Source: Nitrospirota bacterium (lineage in GTDB: Bacteria > Nitrospirota > Thermodesulfovibrionia > Thermodesulfovibrionales > UBA6898). From it: DNA of 64,000 nucleotides. The notes beneath the pieces were generated by a model. That model worked only from the letters and a program-made list of their open reading frames with translations, did no database searches and had not been told where the DNA came from. Position numbers and translations under genes: made by a program. Location of the stretch: NCBI GenBank assembly GCA_021825365.1, contig JAKAHR010000017.1, forward strand, positions 1 to 64,000. The letters run 5' to 3'. Of this stretch, positions 42,484-51,237 are shown one piece after another (position 1 is the first letter of the stretch; every line of letters begins with the position of its first letter).

Positions 42484-42866
42484 TTGGCTTCCTCTTCAAT
42501 ATACTTTTCATACTCCGAGGCATCCATGAGATCGTCCGCCTCCGAGGGGTCTTCGAGTTCGATGACCGCTATCCAGCCCTTGCCGTAGGGGTCTTCGTTG
42601 ATGATCTCGGGAGACTCCGACAGGTCCTCGTTGACCTTGATCACCTTTCCGCCGACAGGCGAGATGACGGACGACGTGGACTTTGTCGACTCGATCTCGG
42701 ATATCTCGTTGTTGGCCTCAATCGTGGAATCCTCTTCCGGAAGGTCTATGTACACAATATCGCCGAGGGCGTCCTGGGCGTACTCGGTAATGCCGATGGT
42801 ACCCTTCTTCCCTGAGATCTTGACCCAGGTGTGCTCCTTGTGGTACCTGATATCTTCGGGGTTCAT
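42480..42866 (-). CDS. gcvH: Glycine cleavage system H protein (lipoyl carrier)
   Basis: 128 aa. 'HTWVKISGKKGTIGITEYAQDALGDIVYIDLP' and the lipoyl site Lys62 in 'EIESTKSTSSVISPVGG' are canonical. The protein carries aminomethyl-lipoate in glycine cleavage and also serves as lipoate donor in some bacteria. Its C-terminus is slightly acidic ('SEYEKYIEEEAK'). A good promoter and an aaggagg ribosome site lie upstream. It is cotranscribed with lpdA. Confidence 0.96.
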   Translation of the reverse strand: MNPEDIRYHKEHTWVKISGKKGTIGITEYAQDALGDIVYIDLPEEDSTIEANNEISEIESTKSTSSVISPVGGKVIKVNEDLSESPEIINEDPYGKGWIAVIELEDPSEADDLMDASEYEKYIEEEAK

Positions 42867-42905
42867 GGATTCCTCCTTCTGTGCCGGAAAGATAAAGTTG
42901 TCATT

Positions 42906-42935
42906 TTCATATCACAGTGTTTTCGAGTTTGTCAA
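42906..42935 (-). promoter_or_regulatory. Sigma-70-type promoter of gcvH-lpdA
   Basis: On the minus strand TTGACA (complement of 42930-42935), 18-base spacer, TATGAA (complement of 42906-42911), in the 127-base gap between mutS and gcvH. Expected leader about 35 bases. Confidence 0.55.
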
Positions 42936-42993
42936 GAATGCTCCCCCGGACGGGGAATATCTGTACTATACCATTAAAGACAGACAAGGAAAA

Positions 42994-45570
42994 TCAAAAT
43001 TTCAGCTTATTCCTCAGTTCCCGCAGGAGGGAAAGAGCCTCAGCCGGCCGAAGGGCGTCGACGTTTGTCCCGGCCAGTTCGGCGACCACCGAATCGTTGA
43101 CCGAAGAGAAGAGGTCCAGCTGTTCACGCTTCTTTGCAGAGCCGCCGCTGGCGAGTTTCGGGCTGCCGGATTCGTTGAACTCCGCCTTCTCCAGATTACT
43201 CAGAACCTCCTTGGCGCGGCGGATGACGACGTCGGGGATGCCGGCGAGCCGGGCGACCTGGATGCCGTAACTCTTGTCCGCAGGCCCCTCCTCGATCTTC
43301 CTCAGGAAGATGATCTCATCCCCCCACTCCCGTACCGACACGTTGTAGTTCTTCACGCCGTCGAGGATGAGGGCGAGTTCCGTCAGCTCGTTATAGTGGG
43401 TCGCAAAGAAGGTACGCGCCCGTATGCTGCGCACGATGTGCTCGGCGATCGCCCAGGCGATGCTGATGCCGTCGAAGGTGCTCGTCCCCCTGCCCACCTC
43501 ATCGAGGATGACGAGGCTCTTCGGCGTGGCATTGTGGATGATGTTGGCCACCTCGATCATCTCGACCATGAAGGTGCTCTGCCCTTTGGTGAGCACGTCC
43601 GAGGCGCCGATGCGCGTGAATATCCGGTCGGCAACGCCGATGCGGGCAGACGCGGCCGGCACGAAGCTGCCCGCCTGCGCCATGAGCGCGATAAGGGCAA
43701 CCTGGCGCATATAGGTCGATTTCCCCGCCATATTCGGCCCGGTGATGATGTGCAGCATGCCTTCCCCGGTATCGATGGAGGTATTGTTGGGGATGAACCG
43801 GTCCCCGGAGAGGACGCGTTCGAGCACGGGGTGCCTGCCGTCGGTAATCTCAAGGACGCTGTCTGCGGTCATCTCCGGCCTGAGGTAGTTGTATCTCTTT
43901 GCAGTGACCGCCAGGGACGCCAGAAAGTCGACCGCGGCGAGGCTGCCCGCCGTCTTCGCCAGGAGATCGGCGTCTTCCCTCACCGTGGCAAGGACCTGCT
44001 GGAATATCTCGTATTCGAGGTTCTTCAGCCGTTCCTCGGAACCCAGCACCTTGTTCTCGTATTCCTTGAGCTCCGGGGTGATGAACCTCTCTCCGCCCAC
44101 CAGGGTCTGCTTCCTCACGTAGTCGGCGGGCACAAGGTCGAGGTTGGACTTTGTCACCTCGATATAGTATCCGTGGATCTTGTTGAATCCTACCTTCAGG
44201 GAAGAAATGCCGGCCCGCTTGCGCTCGCGCTGTTCGAGTTCGGCGATGAAGTCCTTGCCCTTTGTCGATATCCCCCGGAGTTCGTCGACGCCGGGGTGAT
44301 AGCGCTCACGGATAATCCCCCCTTCCCTGACGCTGAAGGGAGGGTTGGAGACCACCGCCTTTTCGATCAGGTCCCGGAGCAGCGTGAATTCCGACAGCTC
44401 GTCTGCCAAGGCCTTCAGCGAGGGCTCCCGGGTCGCCGCGAGGGACTTCTTGATCCTCGGTATCTCGGAGACCGAACTCCTGATGGCGATGAGGTCGCGG
44501 GCATTGGCGGTCCCTGATGCCACACGCGAGGCAAGGCGCTCGATGTCCTGGACCTTCCGGAGGCACGACCTGACCTCCTCGATCAGCTCGAAGTCCGTGA
44601 CCAGGTGCTCGATCGCGTCGTGGCGCCGCCCGATCTCTTCGAGGTCGGTCAGCGGCCGCAGCAGGGCTGCCCGGAGAAACCGTCCGCCCATCGGCGTGAG
44701 CGTCTCATCGAGGATTCCCAGGAGGGTGCCCTCTCGGGAGCCGTCCCGGAGACTGTGGGTAAGCTCAAGGTTCCGCTGCGTAGCGGCGTCGATGAACAGA
44801 TATGCCGTCTGCCGGACGGTGGTGATCTTCTTGAATCCGGTCAGTTCCTTCTGCGTTTCTTCGATGTACCCGATCAGGGCGCCCGCAGCCGAAACGGCTG
44901 CATGCATCCCCTCGCATCCGTACCCCTCGAGGGAAGACACCCTGAAGTGGCGCAGGAGCGTCCGGTACGCCTCCGCATGGTCGAAGAGCCAGTCGTCGAC
45001 GGCCGACAGATAAAAACCCGAGAGCGCCTCCCCGTAATGGATGTTCTCCTTCATACTGGCCGGGACCAGGACCTCTTTCGGTTCAAACCTGCTCACCTCG
45101 TCTTCGACATTCTCTCCTGTCTCAAAGACGATGAATTCCCCTGTCGAGATATCGGCCGCCGCGATCCCGTGGTGGTCGCCCGCGGGAAACAGGCTGACGA
45201 TATAGTTGTTCTCCTTGGGGTTGTCGGGCGCATGGGTCCCCGGGGTGATAATCCGCACCACGTCCCGTGCGACGATCCCCTTGGCCTCTTTCGGGTCTTC
45301 CATCTGTTCGCAGACCGCGACCTTGTGCCCCGCCCTGATGAGACGCGTGATGTACGCCTCGGACGCGAAATAGGGCACACCGCACATGGGGATGGGGTTG
45401 TCCCGGGATTTTTCGCGGGTCGTAAGGGCTATCTGGAGGATCCGGGAGGCCTTTTCAGCGTCTTCCCCGAACATCTCGTAGAAGTCCCCCAAACGGAACA
45501 GGAGAATCGCGTCGGGGTTCTTCTCCTTGAGGCTGAAATACTGCTTCATGAGGGGTGTCAATTCGGACAT
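42994..45570 (-). CDS. mutS: DNA mismatch repair protein MutS
   Basis: 858 aa. The mismatch-binding domain begins 'LTPLMKQYFSLKEKNPDAILLFRLGDFYEMFGEDA', which contains the Phe-x-Glu wedge (FYEMF), and the ATPase domain has ITGPNMAGKST, 'DEVGRGTSTFDGISIAWA' and 'FATHYNEL'. It recognises mispairs and recruits MutL. ATG 45570 is the family start; fifteen further upstream codons are open but unlike MutS and are preceded by no ribosome site. Divergent from the DUF177 gene. Confidence 0.97.
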   Translation of the reverse strand: MSELTPLMKQYFSLKEKNPDAILLFRLGDFYEMFGEDAEKASRILQIALTTREKSRDNPIPMCGVPYFASEAYITRLIRAGHKVAVCEQMEDPKEAKGIVARDVVRIITPGTHAPDNPKENNYIVSLFPAGDHHGIAAADISTGEFIVFETGENVEDEVSRFEPKEVLVPASMKENIHYGEALSGFYLSAVDDWLFDHAEAYRTLLRHFRVSSLEGYGCEGMHAAVSAAGALIGYIEETQKELTGFKKITTVRQTAYLFIDAATQRNLELTHSLRDGSREGTLLGILDETLTPMGGRFLRAALLRPLTDLEEIGRRHDAIEHLVTDFELIEEVRSCLRKVQDIERLASRVASGTANARDLIAIRSSVSEIPRIKKSLAATREPSLKALADELSEFTLLRDLIEKAVVSNPPFSVREGGIIRERYHPGVDELRGISTKGKDFIAELEQRERKRAGISSLKVGFNKIHGYYIEVTKSNLDLVPADYVRKQTLVGGERFITPELKEYENKVLGSEERLKNLEYEIFQQVLATVREDADLLAKTAGSLAAVDFLASLAVTAKRYNYLRPEMTADSVLEITDGRHPVLERVLSGDRFIPNNTSIDTGEGMLHIITGPNMAGKSTYMRQVALIALMAQAGSFVPAASARIGVADRIFTRIGASDVLTKGQSTFMVEMIEVANIIHNATPKSLVILDEVGRGTSTFDGISIAWAIAEHIVRSIRARTFFATHYNELTELALILDGVKNYNVSVREWGDEIIFLRKIEEGPADKSYGIQVARLAGIPDVVIRRAKEVLSNLEKAEFNESGSPKLASGGSAKKREQLDLFSSVNDSVVAELAGTNVDALRPAEALSLLRELRNKLKF

Positions 45571-45632
45571 ACCACCTATTAAATAATATACCGTGACGAA
45601 AGTGCAACCAGTCACCCAGGGCGGCTGTTTTC

Positions 45633-45662
45633 TTGACTTATGTGCGCATTAATCTTTATAAT
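45633..45662 (+). promoter_or_regulatory. Sigma-70-type promoter of DUF177-rpmF-plsX-fabH
   Basis: TTGACT (45633-45638), 18-base spacer, perfect TATAAT (45657-45662), followed by about 20 bases to the ATG at 45689. It is inside the 118-base divergent gap with mutS. Confidence 0.65.
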
Positions 45663-45688
45663 TTTTACACGTATTCCCGGTCTTTAAC

Positions 45689-46198
45689 ATGAAGATCCTC
45701 ATCGCTGATATACCGGACGAAGGTCTGGAGGTCGATATAACGGAGAAGGTGTCCCTTGACGACGTCTCGCAGCCTTCTACGGTAAAGGCCCGCCTCGATG
45801 TTACCAAGGCGGAGCAGGAGATCATCATCGCCGGCAGTCTTCAGGCCGAACTGCAGCTTCAGTGCAGCAGGTGCCTCCGGGATTTCCGGCGCAGTCTCGA
45901 CATACCGGTCAACGTCGTGTATCATCCCCTTGAGGAGGAAAAGAAGGGGGAGCGGCATGAACTCATGGACGACGAGATGGACCTGGGTTTTTACCGTGAC
46001 GAAATCGACCTGCAGGAGCTGTTCAGGGAACAGATCCTGCTGAACACCCAGATGAAGCCTTTGTGCGACGAACAGTGCAAAGGCATCTGTCCGCACTGCG
46101 GAACGGATCTCAACATCTCTGCCTGCGACTGCAGCAGCAGGCAGACGGACCCGAGACTTGAGGTCCTCAGGAAACTTTTTGACAAAGGAAAGGAGTAG
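45689..46198 (+). CDS. DUF177 (YceD-like) protein
   Basis: 169 aa. 'LQCSRCLRDFRRSLDIPVNVVYHP' and 'PLCDEQCKGICPHCGTDLN..ACDC' are the two Cys-containing regions of DUF177 proteins, which probably bind zinc in these sequences. YceD is linked to 23S rRNA accumulation in bacteria and plants. It is regularly located just before rpmF, as here (3-base gap), and thus couples ribosome and fatty-acid synthesis genes. No signal or membrane helix is seen. Confidence 0.88.
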   Translation: MKILIADIPDEGLEVDITEKVSLDDVSQPSTVKARLDVTKAEQEIIIAGSLQAELQLQCSRCLRDFRRSLDIPVNVVYHPLEEEKKGERHELMDDEMDLGFYRDEIDLQELFREQILLNTQMKPLCDEQCKGICPHCGTDLNISACDCSSRQTDPRLEVLRKLFDKGKE

Positions 46199-46201
46199 AT
46201 A

Positions 46202-46384
46202 GTGGCTAATCCAACGCACAGACATTCCAGGGCGAGACGCGACAAACGGAGGGCCAACTGGAAAGGCCAGACGCCGAATCTCACCCAGTGCCCCGAATGC
46301 AAGGAAATGAAGCTCCCCCACAGGGCATGCACCGCCTGCGGGACCTATAACGGCAATAAGGTTCTCGAGATCGTCGAAAAATAG
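46202..46384 (+). CDS. rpmF: Ribosomal protein L32
   Basis: 60 aa from a GTG start with aaggag 7 bases upstream. 'ANPTHRHSRARRDKRRANWKG' and the zinc ribbon CPEC..K..H..C..CG (four Cys, the C+ form) identify L32 of the large subunit. The presence of all four Cys suggests that this is the zinc-replete paralogue. It is two bases from plsX. Confidence 0.96.
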   Translation: MANPTHRHSRARRDKRRANWKGQTPNLTQCPECKEMKLPHRACTACGTYNGNKVLEIVEK

Positions 46385-46386
46385 AG

Positions 46387-47397
46387 ATGCGGATCGCCCT
46401 TGACGCCATGGGAGGGGACTACGCCCCCTCGGTGAATATCGAGGGTGCGGTCGAGACCGTAGGCGAAAACGATTCGATCGATATCATCCTCGTCGGCAAC
46501 GAGACGCTCCTCAGGCAGGAGCTGAGGAACAGGCGGTATGACAGCAGCCGCATAACCGTGGAGCACGCGTCCCAGGTAATCGAGATGCACGAGCCCCCCA
46601 CCACCGCCCTCAGGAAAAAAAAAGATTCATCCATCAGGATCGGCATCGACCTGGTGAAGGCGGGCAAGGCTGACGCCTTTGTCAGCGCCGGCCATTCCGG
46701 GGTCGTTATGGCGACCTCCCTGCTGCTCCTGGGCCCTTCGAAAGGCGTCTTCCGTCCGGCCATCGCCACGATCATGCCGACGCTGAAGGACACCTTCGTG
46801 CTCCTCGACGCGGGCGCCAACGTCGACTGCAAACCCGAAAACCTCCTCCAGTTCGGCCTCATGGGCAGCACCTACTGCAAGTTCATCCTCGGCAAGCCGA
46901 ACCCGACCGTCGCCCTCCTCAGCATCGGAGAGGAAGACACCAAGGGCAACGAACTCACGAAGGAGGCCTTTAAGCTTCTCAGGGCAACGTCCCTGAACTT
47001 CATCGGCAACATCGAGGGCAAGGACATGTTCACCGGCAAGGCGGACGTCATCGTCTGCGACGGGTTCATCGGCAACGTGGCCCTGAAGATCAGCGAGGGC
47101 CTCGCCGAGACGATCCTGAAGATGCTGAAACGCGAGATATCCTCCGTATCGACCGGCAGGATCGGCTATCTCATGATGAAGCCGGCGATCCGCAATTTCA
47201 AGAAGCGCACCGACTACGACGAATACGGCGGCGCTCCGCTGCTGGGCATCAACGGGACCTGCATCATCAGCCATGGAAGGTCGACGTCAAAGGCGATCAA
47301 GAACGCCCTCCGGGTGGCTGAAGACTTCTCCGCAAAACGCGTCTACGAGGCGATCGCCGCCGAGATCGAGAGCGAAATTTCAGGCAGGGCAGCGTAG
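46387..47397 (+). CDS. plsX: Phosphate acyltransferase PlsX
   Basis: 336 aa. 'RIALDAMGGDYAPSVNIEGA' at the start, 'GHSGVVMATSLLLLG', 'DAGANVDCKPENLLQFG' and 'GGAPLLGINGTCIISHG' are standard PlsX. It makes acyl-phosphate from acyl-ACP for phospholipid synthesis, as a peripheral membrane enzyme. One base separates its stop from the GTG start of fabH. Confidence 0.97.
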   Translation: MRIALDAMGGDYAPSVNIEGAVETVGENDSIDIILVGNETLLRQELRNRRYDSSRITVEHASQVIEMHEPPTTALRKKKDSSIRIGIDLVKAGKADAFVSAGHSGVVMATSLLLLGPSKGVFRPAIATIMPTLKDTFVLLDAGANVDCKPENLLQFGLMGSTYCKFILGKPNPTVALLSIGEEDTKGNELTKEAFKLLRATSLNFIGNIEGKDMFTGKADVIVCDGFIGNVALKISEGLAETILKMLKREISSVSTGRIGYLMMKPAIRNFKKRTDYDEYGGAPLLGINGTCIISHGRSTSKAIKNALRVAEDFSAKRVYEAIAAEIESEISGRAA

Positions 47398-47398
47398 C

Positions 47399-48379
47399 GT
47401 GATCCGCGGGAAGATCATCGCAACCGGGTCGTACGTGCCCGAAAACGTCATCACCAACCTCGACCTCGAAAAGATCGTCGAGACCTCAGACGACTGGATC
47501 ACCGAGCGGACCGGCATCAAGGAGCGGCGCATCGTCAACGGGAGCCAGGCGGCATCCGACCTTGCCTGCGAGGCCGCGACCCTGGCATTGAAGCGGGCCC
47601 ATCTGAAGGCCCGGGATATCGACCTCATCGTCGTCGGCACCATCTCGGGGGACATGCCCTTTCCCTCGACCGCCTGCGCAGTGCAAAACAGACTGGGCGC
47701 AAAGAACGCCGCTGCCTTCGACGTCAACGCCGCATGCTCGGGGTTCGTCTACGGGCTGCACATCGTCAACAACCTCATCAGGGGAGGGGCGCATAACAGG
47801 GTCCTGCTGATCGGGGCCGAGGTCCTGTCGAAGTTCACCGACTGGGAGGACAGGACCACCTGCATCCTCTTCGGCGACGGGGCGGGGGCGGTCATCATCG
47901 AGCCGACAAAGGAAAGGCGCGGCATACTCTCGACGAATATCCACTCGGACGGGAACTTCGGCGATCTGATCATGCTGCCCGGCGGAGGATCGCGCAATCC
48001 CTGCTCCAGGGACTCGATCATCAAGCGGCTGCACTTCATCAAGATGAAGGGGAACGAGACCTTCAAGGTCGCGGTCAGGACGCTCGAGGAGATCGCGGTC
48101 AGGACGCTCGAGGAGAACAACCTGACTGCCGAGGACCTCGACCTGCTGATACCCCATCAGGCGAATATCAGGATCATCCAGGCCACGGCAAAGAGGCTCA
48201 ATCTCCCGCCGGAAAAGGTCTTTGTGAATATCGCGAAGTACGGCAACACCTCTGCCGCGTCCATACCCATCGCGCTTGATGAAGCGGTCACCTCGGGGAG
48301 GGTGAAGGACGGCGACAATATCCTCCTGGAGGCCTTTGGCGGAGGTCTCACGTGGGCCTCGGCACTCCTCCGGTGGTAG
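47399..48379 (+). CDS. fabH: 3-oxoacyl-ACP synthase III
   Basis: 326 aa from GTG 47399. The Cys nucleophile is in 'DVNAACSGF', the catalytic His in 'IPHQANIRII' and Asn in 'KYGNTSAAS'. It condenses acetyl-CoA with malonyl-ACP to start fatty-acid synthesis. The GTG start directly after plsX gives the normal length; longer frames into plsX add Arg-rich sequence. Codons 224-239 contain a perfect 24-bp tandem repeat described separately, yet the segment aligns with E. coli FabH without any gap. Confidence 0.95.
   Translation: MIRGKIIATGSYVPENVITNLDLEKIVETSDDWITERTGIKERRIVNGSQAASDLACEAATLALKRAHLKARDIDLIVVGTISGDMPFPSTACAVQNRLGAKNAAAFDVNAACSGFVYGLHIVNNLIRGGAHNRVLLIGAEVLSKFTDWEDRTTCILFGDGAGAVIIEPTKERRGILSTNIHSDGNFGDLIMLPGGGSRNPCSRDSIIKRLHFIKMKGNETFKVAVRTLEEIAVRTLEENNLTAEDLDLLIPHQANIRIIQATAKRLNLPPEKVFVNIAKYGNTSAASIPIALDEAVTSGRVKDGDNILLEAFGGGLTWASALLRW
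48069..48116 (+). repeat. Perfect 2 x 24-bp tandem repeat inside fabH
   Basis: tcgcggtcaggacgctcgag plus gaga occurs at 48069-48092 and again at 48093-48116 without mismatch. It encodes AVRTLEEI followed by AVRTLEEN. The coding length is the same as in other FabH proteins. Confidence 0.9.
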
Positions 48380-48481
48380 ACAGGCTTCAGCCGCCTCTTC
48401 CTTTCGCAGCCGGCTGACACGCATATACCCGCATCGCCCTCCGTAGTCATGCCTGCTGCCGGATGCCGGCGATTGCTGCGG

Positions 48482-49531
48482 CTATTCCAGAGACGGCAAC
48501 ACAGGAACAATCATAACGTCATCAGGGATCCTTCCCGTCAGTGCGCGCAGGAAGGCGACGATGTCCCCGACCTGTTCCTGCGGAAGGTCCTTGCCCACCT
48601 GGAGCTTTCCCATGATCCAGACGGCATCGGACAGCTTGTCTACCGACCCGTCATGGAAGTACGGGGGGGTCATCGCGACATTTCTCAGCACCGGCACCTT
48701 GAAGACACGCCTGTCCGCCTCTTTTTTCGTGACAACGAATCTGCCGTCATCCACCTTGCCGCTCTTCGTGTATTTTTCGTATGGCTCGAAAAGACCGAAC
48801 TTCTGGTATATCTGTCCTCCGATAAAGGGACTCGAATGACATCCGGCACACCCCTGGTCCATGAATGCGCTCAACCCCCTTATCTGCTGCGCGGTCAATG
48901 CGCCTTTCTCTCCCCTGAGGAATGCGTCAAAGGGGGCAGGCGTAACCAGTGTCCTTTCGAACGCGCCGATCGCCTTTGCGAAGTTATCGATCGTCACCGG
49001 CTCCGGGTCGGATGGAAAGGCGGCCTTGAACAGGTCCCGGTATTCGCCGTATGACCGCAGTACCTTCTCCGCAGACTCATACGACGGCATGCCGAAGGCA
49101 GGAGGCCCGATGACAGCCTGCTTTGCCTGGTCTTCGACGCTTGTGCGGTTCCCTACCCAGTGCTCGGATATCTGGCTTGCCGCATTGAAGACCGTAGGGT
49201 CGTTTCTGGGGTTCTCTGCGCAGTTGTGGCCGACTGACTTTCTCAGACCGTCTGCAGCATACAGTGCCAGGGGATGACATTTCGAACAGCTGACCGTTCC
49301 GTCGATCGAGACCCTCGGCTCGTAAAAGAGCATCTTCCCCAGCCGCACCTTTTCAGGGGTTATCGGGTTTTCCGCCGACGGCATCGAGGAAGGCAGGGGT
49401 CCGAGTATCTGCGAGGCCCTTCTGATCAGCTCCTCCTCTCCGGCGGCAAAGGCGGAAACCGAAACCGCAAACAAGATAATCGCTGCAGCAAGGAACCGTG
49501 CGCGGTCTTTCCTGAATATCGTGGTAATCAT
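48482..49531 (-). CDS. Di-heme cytochrome c peroxidase (MauG/CcpA family)
   Basis: 349 aa. A Sec signal peptide (about 1-29) is followed by two c-heme sites, CSKCH near residue 82 and CAGCH near residue 230, with 'LGKMLFYEPRVSIDGTVSC' and 'FKVPVLRNVAMTPPYFHDGSV' characteristic of bacterial di-heme peroxidases. It reduces H2O2 in the periplasm with electrons from a small cytochrome such as the one at 31.1 kb. No accessory protein is next to it. ATG 49531 is preceded by an aggaggca ribosome site. Confidence 0.92.
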   Translation of the reverse strand: MITTIFRKDRARFLAAAIILFAVSVSAFAAGEEELIRRASQILGPLPSSMPSAENPITPEKVRLGKMLFYEPRVSIDGTVSCSKCHPLALYAADGLRKSVGHNCAENPRNDPTVFNAASQISEHWVGNRTSVEDQAKQAVIGPPAFGMPSYESAEKVLRSYGEYRDLFKAAFPSDPEPVTIDNFAKAIGAFERTLVTPAPFDAFLRGEKGALTAQQIRGLSAFMDQGCAGCHSSPFIGGQIYQKFGLFEPYEKYTKSGKVDDGRFVVTKKEADRRVFKVPVLRNVAMTPPYFHDGSVDKLSDAVWIMGKLQVGKDLPQEQVGDIVAFLRALTGRIPDDVMIVPVLPSLE

Positions 49532-49672
49532 GGCTGCCTCCTCTGTTCGTAAGAACTATCTATCGCATGATTACCTTGTATCACAAAGGGGTGACGCCTG
49601 CAAGCCTGCCGGCAACGGCGCGGGAGATGATCAGAACGGACGAAAGAATAAGCCGGGAGATTCTTCCTCCCC

Positions 49673-50314
49673 CTACATCCTCCCCTGCTGCCCTCCGGAC
49701 TTACGGTGGATATGGTGAAAGATCGTCTCGAGCCTGTCCTTGTAGACCATCGAAAAGAATACGACTACCACGGCCACGCCCAGGAGTATCGAGAAGCGAT
49801 AATACTGGTGCTGCCGGATGTAATTGCCCCCGAGGGTGAGCAGTACCGTCCCGCCGAACCTGCCGACGGTGCTGATCACAAAAAATTCCCTGGTGGTCAG
49901 ATGGCCGAGACCCAGGATGTAACAGAGGATGTCCTTCGGCATGCCGGGAATGAGGAAAAGGAGAAAGACGAGAAATATCCCCTTGTGATGGAGCAGGTAA
50001 TCGTACTTTGCCATCGTCGCCTTGCTGACGAATTTGTCGACAAACGGCCTCCCGAATATCCTCGACAGGGTAAAGGCGATCAGCGAGCCGATCGTCAGCC
50101 CGATCGTAGAGAAGAATATGCCCAGGACCGGCCCATAGAGGTACCCGCCGATGAAACCGGTCACCTCGCCGGGGATCGGCGCAGCCACCACCTGAAGCGC
50201 CTGCAGGCAGATGAACCCCAGGACGGCAATCGGTCCAAGGGATTCCAGAAAGGCGAGAATCTTCTCCCTGTCCATGAAGAAGCGGAAAGCCCCCACCTTA
50301 TACAGGACGAACAC
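49673..50314 (-). CDS. VTT/DedA-family (SNARE-associated) membrane protein
   Basis: 213 aa from the first ordinary start codon (GTG 50314). The core includes 'APIPGEVTGFIGGYLYGPVLGIFFSTIG', a re-entrant segment with the conserved Gly-rich pattern, 'SRIFGRPFVDKF' and 'FLIPGMPKDILCYILGLG', typical of VTT domain proteins that move lipids or undecaprenyl phosphate across the inner membrane. Five or six membrane helices are predicted. In-frame coding sequence with an evident first membrane helix (VLLKIGALVFFLAVVFV) continues about 25 codons upstream of 50314 without a normal start, so the true N-terminus is likely longer (see finding). Confidence 0.82.
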   Translation of the reverse strand: MFVLYKVGAFRFFMDREKILAFLESLGPIAVLGFICLQALQVVAAPIPGEVTGFIGGYLYGPVLGIFFSTIGLTIGSLIAFTLSRIFGRPFVDKFVSKATMAKYDYLLHHKGIFLVFLLFLIPGMPKDILCYILGLGHLTTREFFVISTVGRFGGTVLLTLGGNYIRQHQYYRFSILLGVAVVVVFFSMVYKDRLETIFHHIHRKSGGQQGRM

Positions 50315-50448
50315 TACCGCGAGGAAAAAGACAAGGGCTCCGATCTTCAGCAGTACGTTGTTATTCCTATTTTCCGTCTCGTTCGCTATGGCGCACCCCG
50401 TTGGTTAACGATCGCGTATGCGTACCCGTTATTCTACTCTCTCTCATT

Positions 50449-51216
50449 CTATTTTTCACGCTTGTCCAGGAACGGCTTGAGCAGGTCGATGGGGACGGGG
50501 AAGATGATCGTGGAATTCTTTTCCGTCGCGATCTCGGTCAGGGTCTGGAGGAACCTGAGTTGCAGTGCCCCGCTTTCCGTAGCGATGATCTTTGCAGCAT
50601 CGGCAAGCTTCTGGGATGCCTGGAATTCTCCTTCCGCGTGGATAACCTTCGCCCTCCGTTCGCGTTCCGCCTCCGCCTGTTTGGCGATAGCCCTCATCAT
50701 CTCTGCCGGCAGGTCGACGTTCTTTACCTCGACCGTCGTCACCTTGATCCCCCACGGCTCGGTCTGGAAATCGATGACCTTCTGGAGTTCGGCGTTCAAA
50801 TCCTCCCGCTTGGTGAGCAGGTCGTCGAGCTGGCTCTGGCCGAGGATCGACCGGAGCGTCGTCTGCGCTATCTGTGATGTGGCGTAAAAGAAGTCTTCAA
50901 CCGCGGTGATCGCCTTAATGGGGTCGATCACCCTGAAGTAGACAACGGCGTTGACCTTCACCGTTATGTTGTCCTTGGTGATAATGTCCTGGGCAGGAAC
51001 ATCAAAGGTCACGGTCCGGAGGCTCACTCTGACCAGTTTATCGATCATCGGAATGATGATGACGAGACCCGGCCCTTTTTCCGGGATGATCCTTCCCAAC
51101 CTGAAGACAACCCCCCGTTCATATTCTTTCAGGATCTTTATGGCACTGGCGAAAAAATAGATCACCATGACGATGACGATCAACACTCCCATTCCGATCG
51201 GCGGAAATCCCGGCAT
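50449..51216 (-). CDS. Slipin (stomatin-like, band 7 / SPFH) protein
   Basis: 255 aa. An N-terminal hairpin membrane segment (about 8-28) leads to the SPFH core ('[13 protein letters not shown]', '[49 protein letters not shown]'), and a helical C-terminal half rich in Glu/Ala/Arg drives oligomerisation. Slipins form rings in the cytoplasmic membrane and are the classic partner of NfeD proteins. The nfeD gene lies 21 bases upstream on the same strand, so the two are one operon. Confidence 0.93.
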   Translation of the reverse strand: MPGFPPIGMGVLIVIVMVIYFFASAIKILKEYERGVVFRLGRIIPEKGPGLVIIIPMIDKLVRVSLRTVTFDVPAQDIITKDNITVKVNAVVYFRVIDPIKAITAVEDFFYATSQIAQTTLRSILGQSQLDDLLTKREDLNAELQKVIDFQTEPWGIKVTTVEVKNVDLPAEMMRAIAKQAEAERERRAKVIHAEGEFQASQKLADAAKIIATESGALQLRFLQTLTEIATEKNSTIIFPVPIDLLKPFLDKREK

Positions 51217-51237
51217 ACGAACCTCCTGTGCTTGAAT

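Noticed and set aside
42940-42962. Intrinsic terminator after mutS (tcccc/gggga hairpin).
   Set aside because: The stem is only about five pairs and no T-run follows on the minus strand.
42598-44517. Long plus-strand open frame opposite mutS, and similar long frames opposite accC, prpE, sdhA and the GH57 gene.
   Set aside because: They are antisense shadows from high GC at third codon positions; the opposite strand carries well-conserved genes over the same bases.
47273-47398. Longer N-terminus for FabH overlapping plsX.
   Set aside because: It would add 42 Arg/Ser-rich residues, whereas GTG 47399 gives the normal FabH N-terminus just after the plsX stop.
48061-48130. Insertion in FabH caused by the 24-bp repeat.
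   Set aside because: Counting residues between the KVAV and HQAN anchors gives the same length as E. coli FabH, so it is not an expansion.
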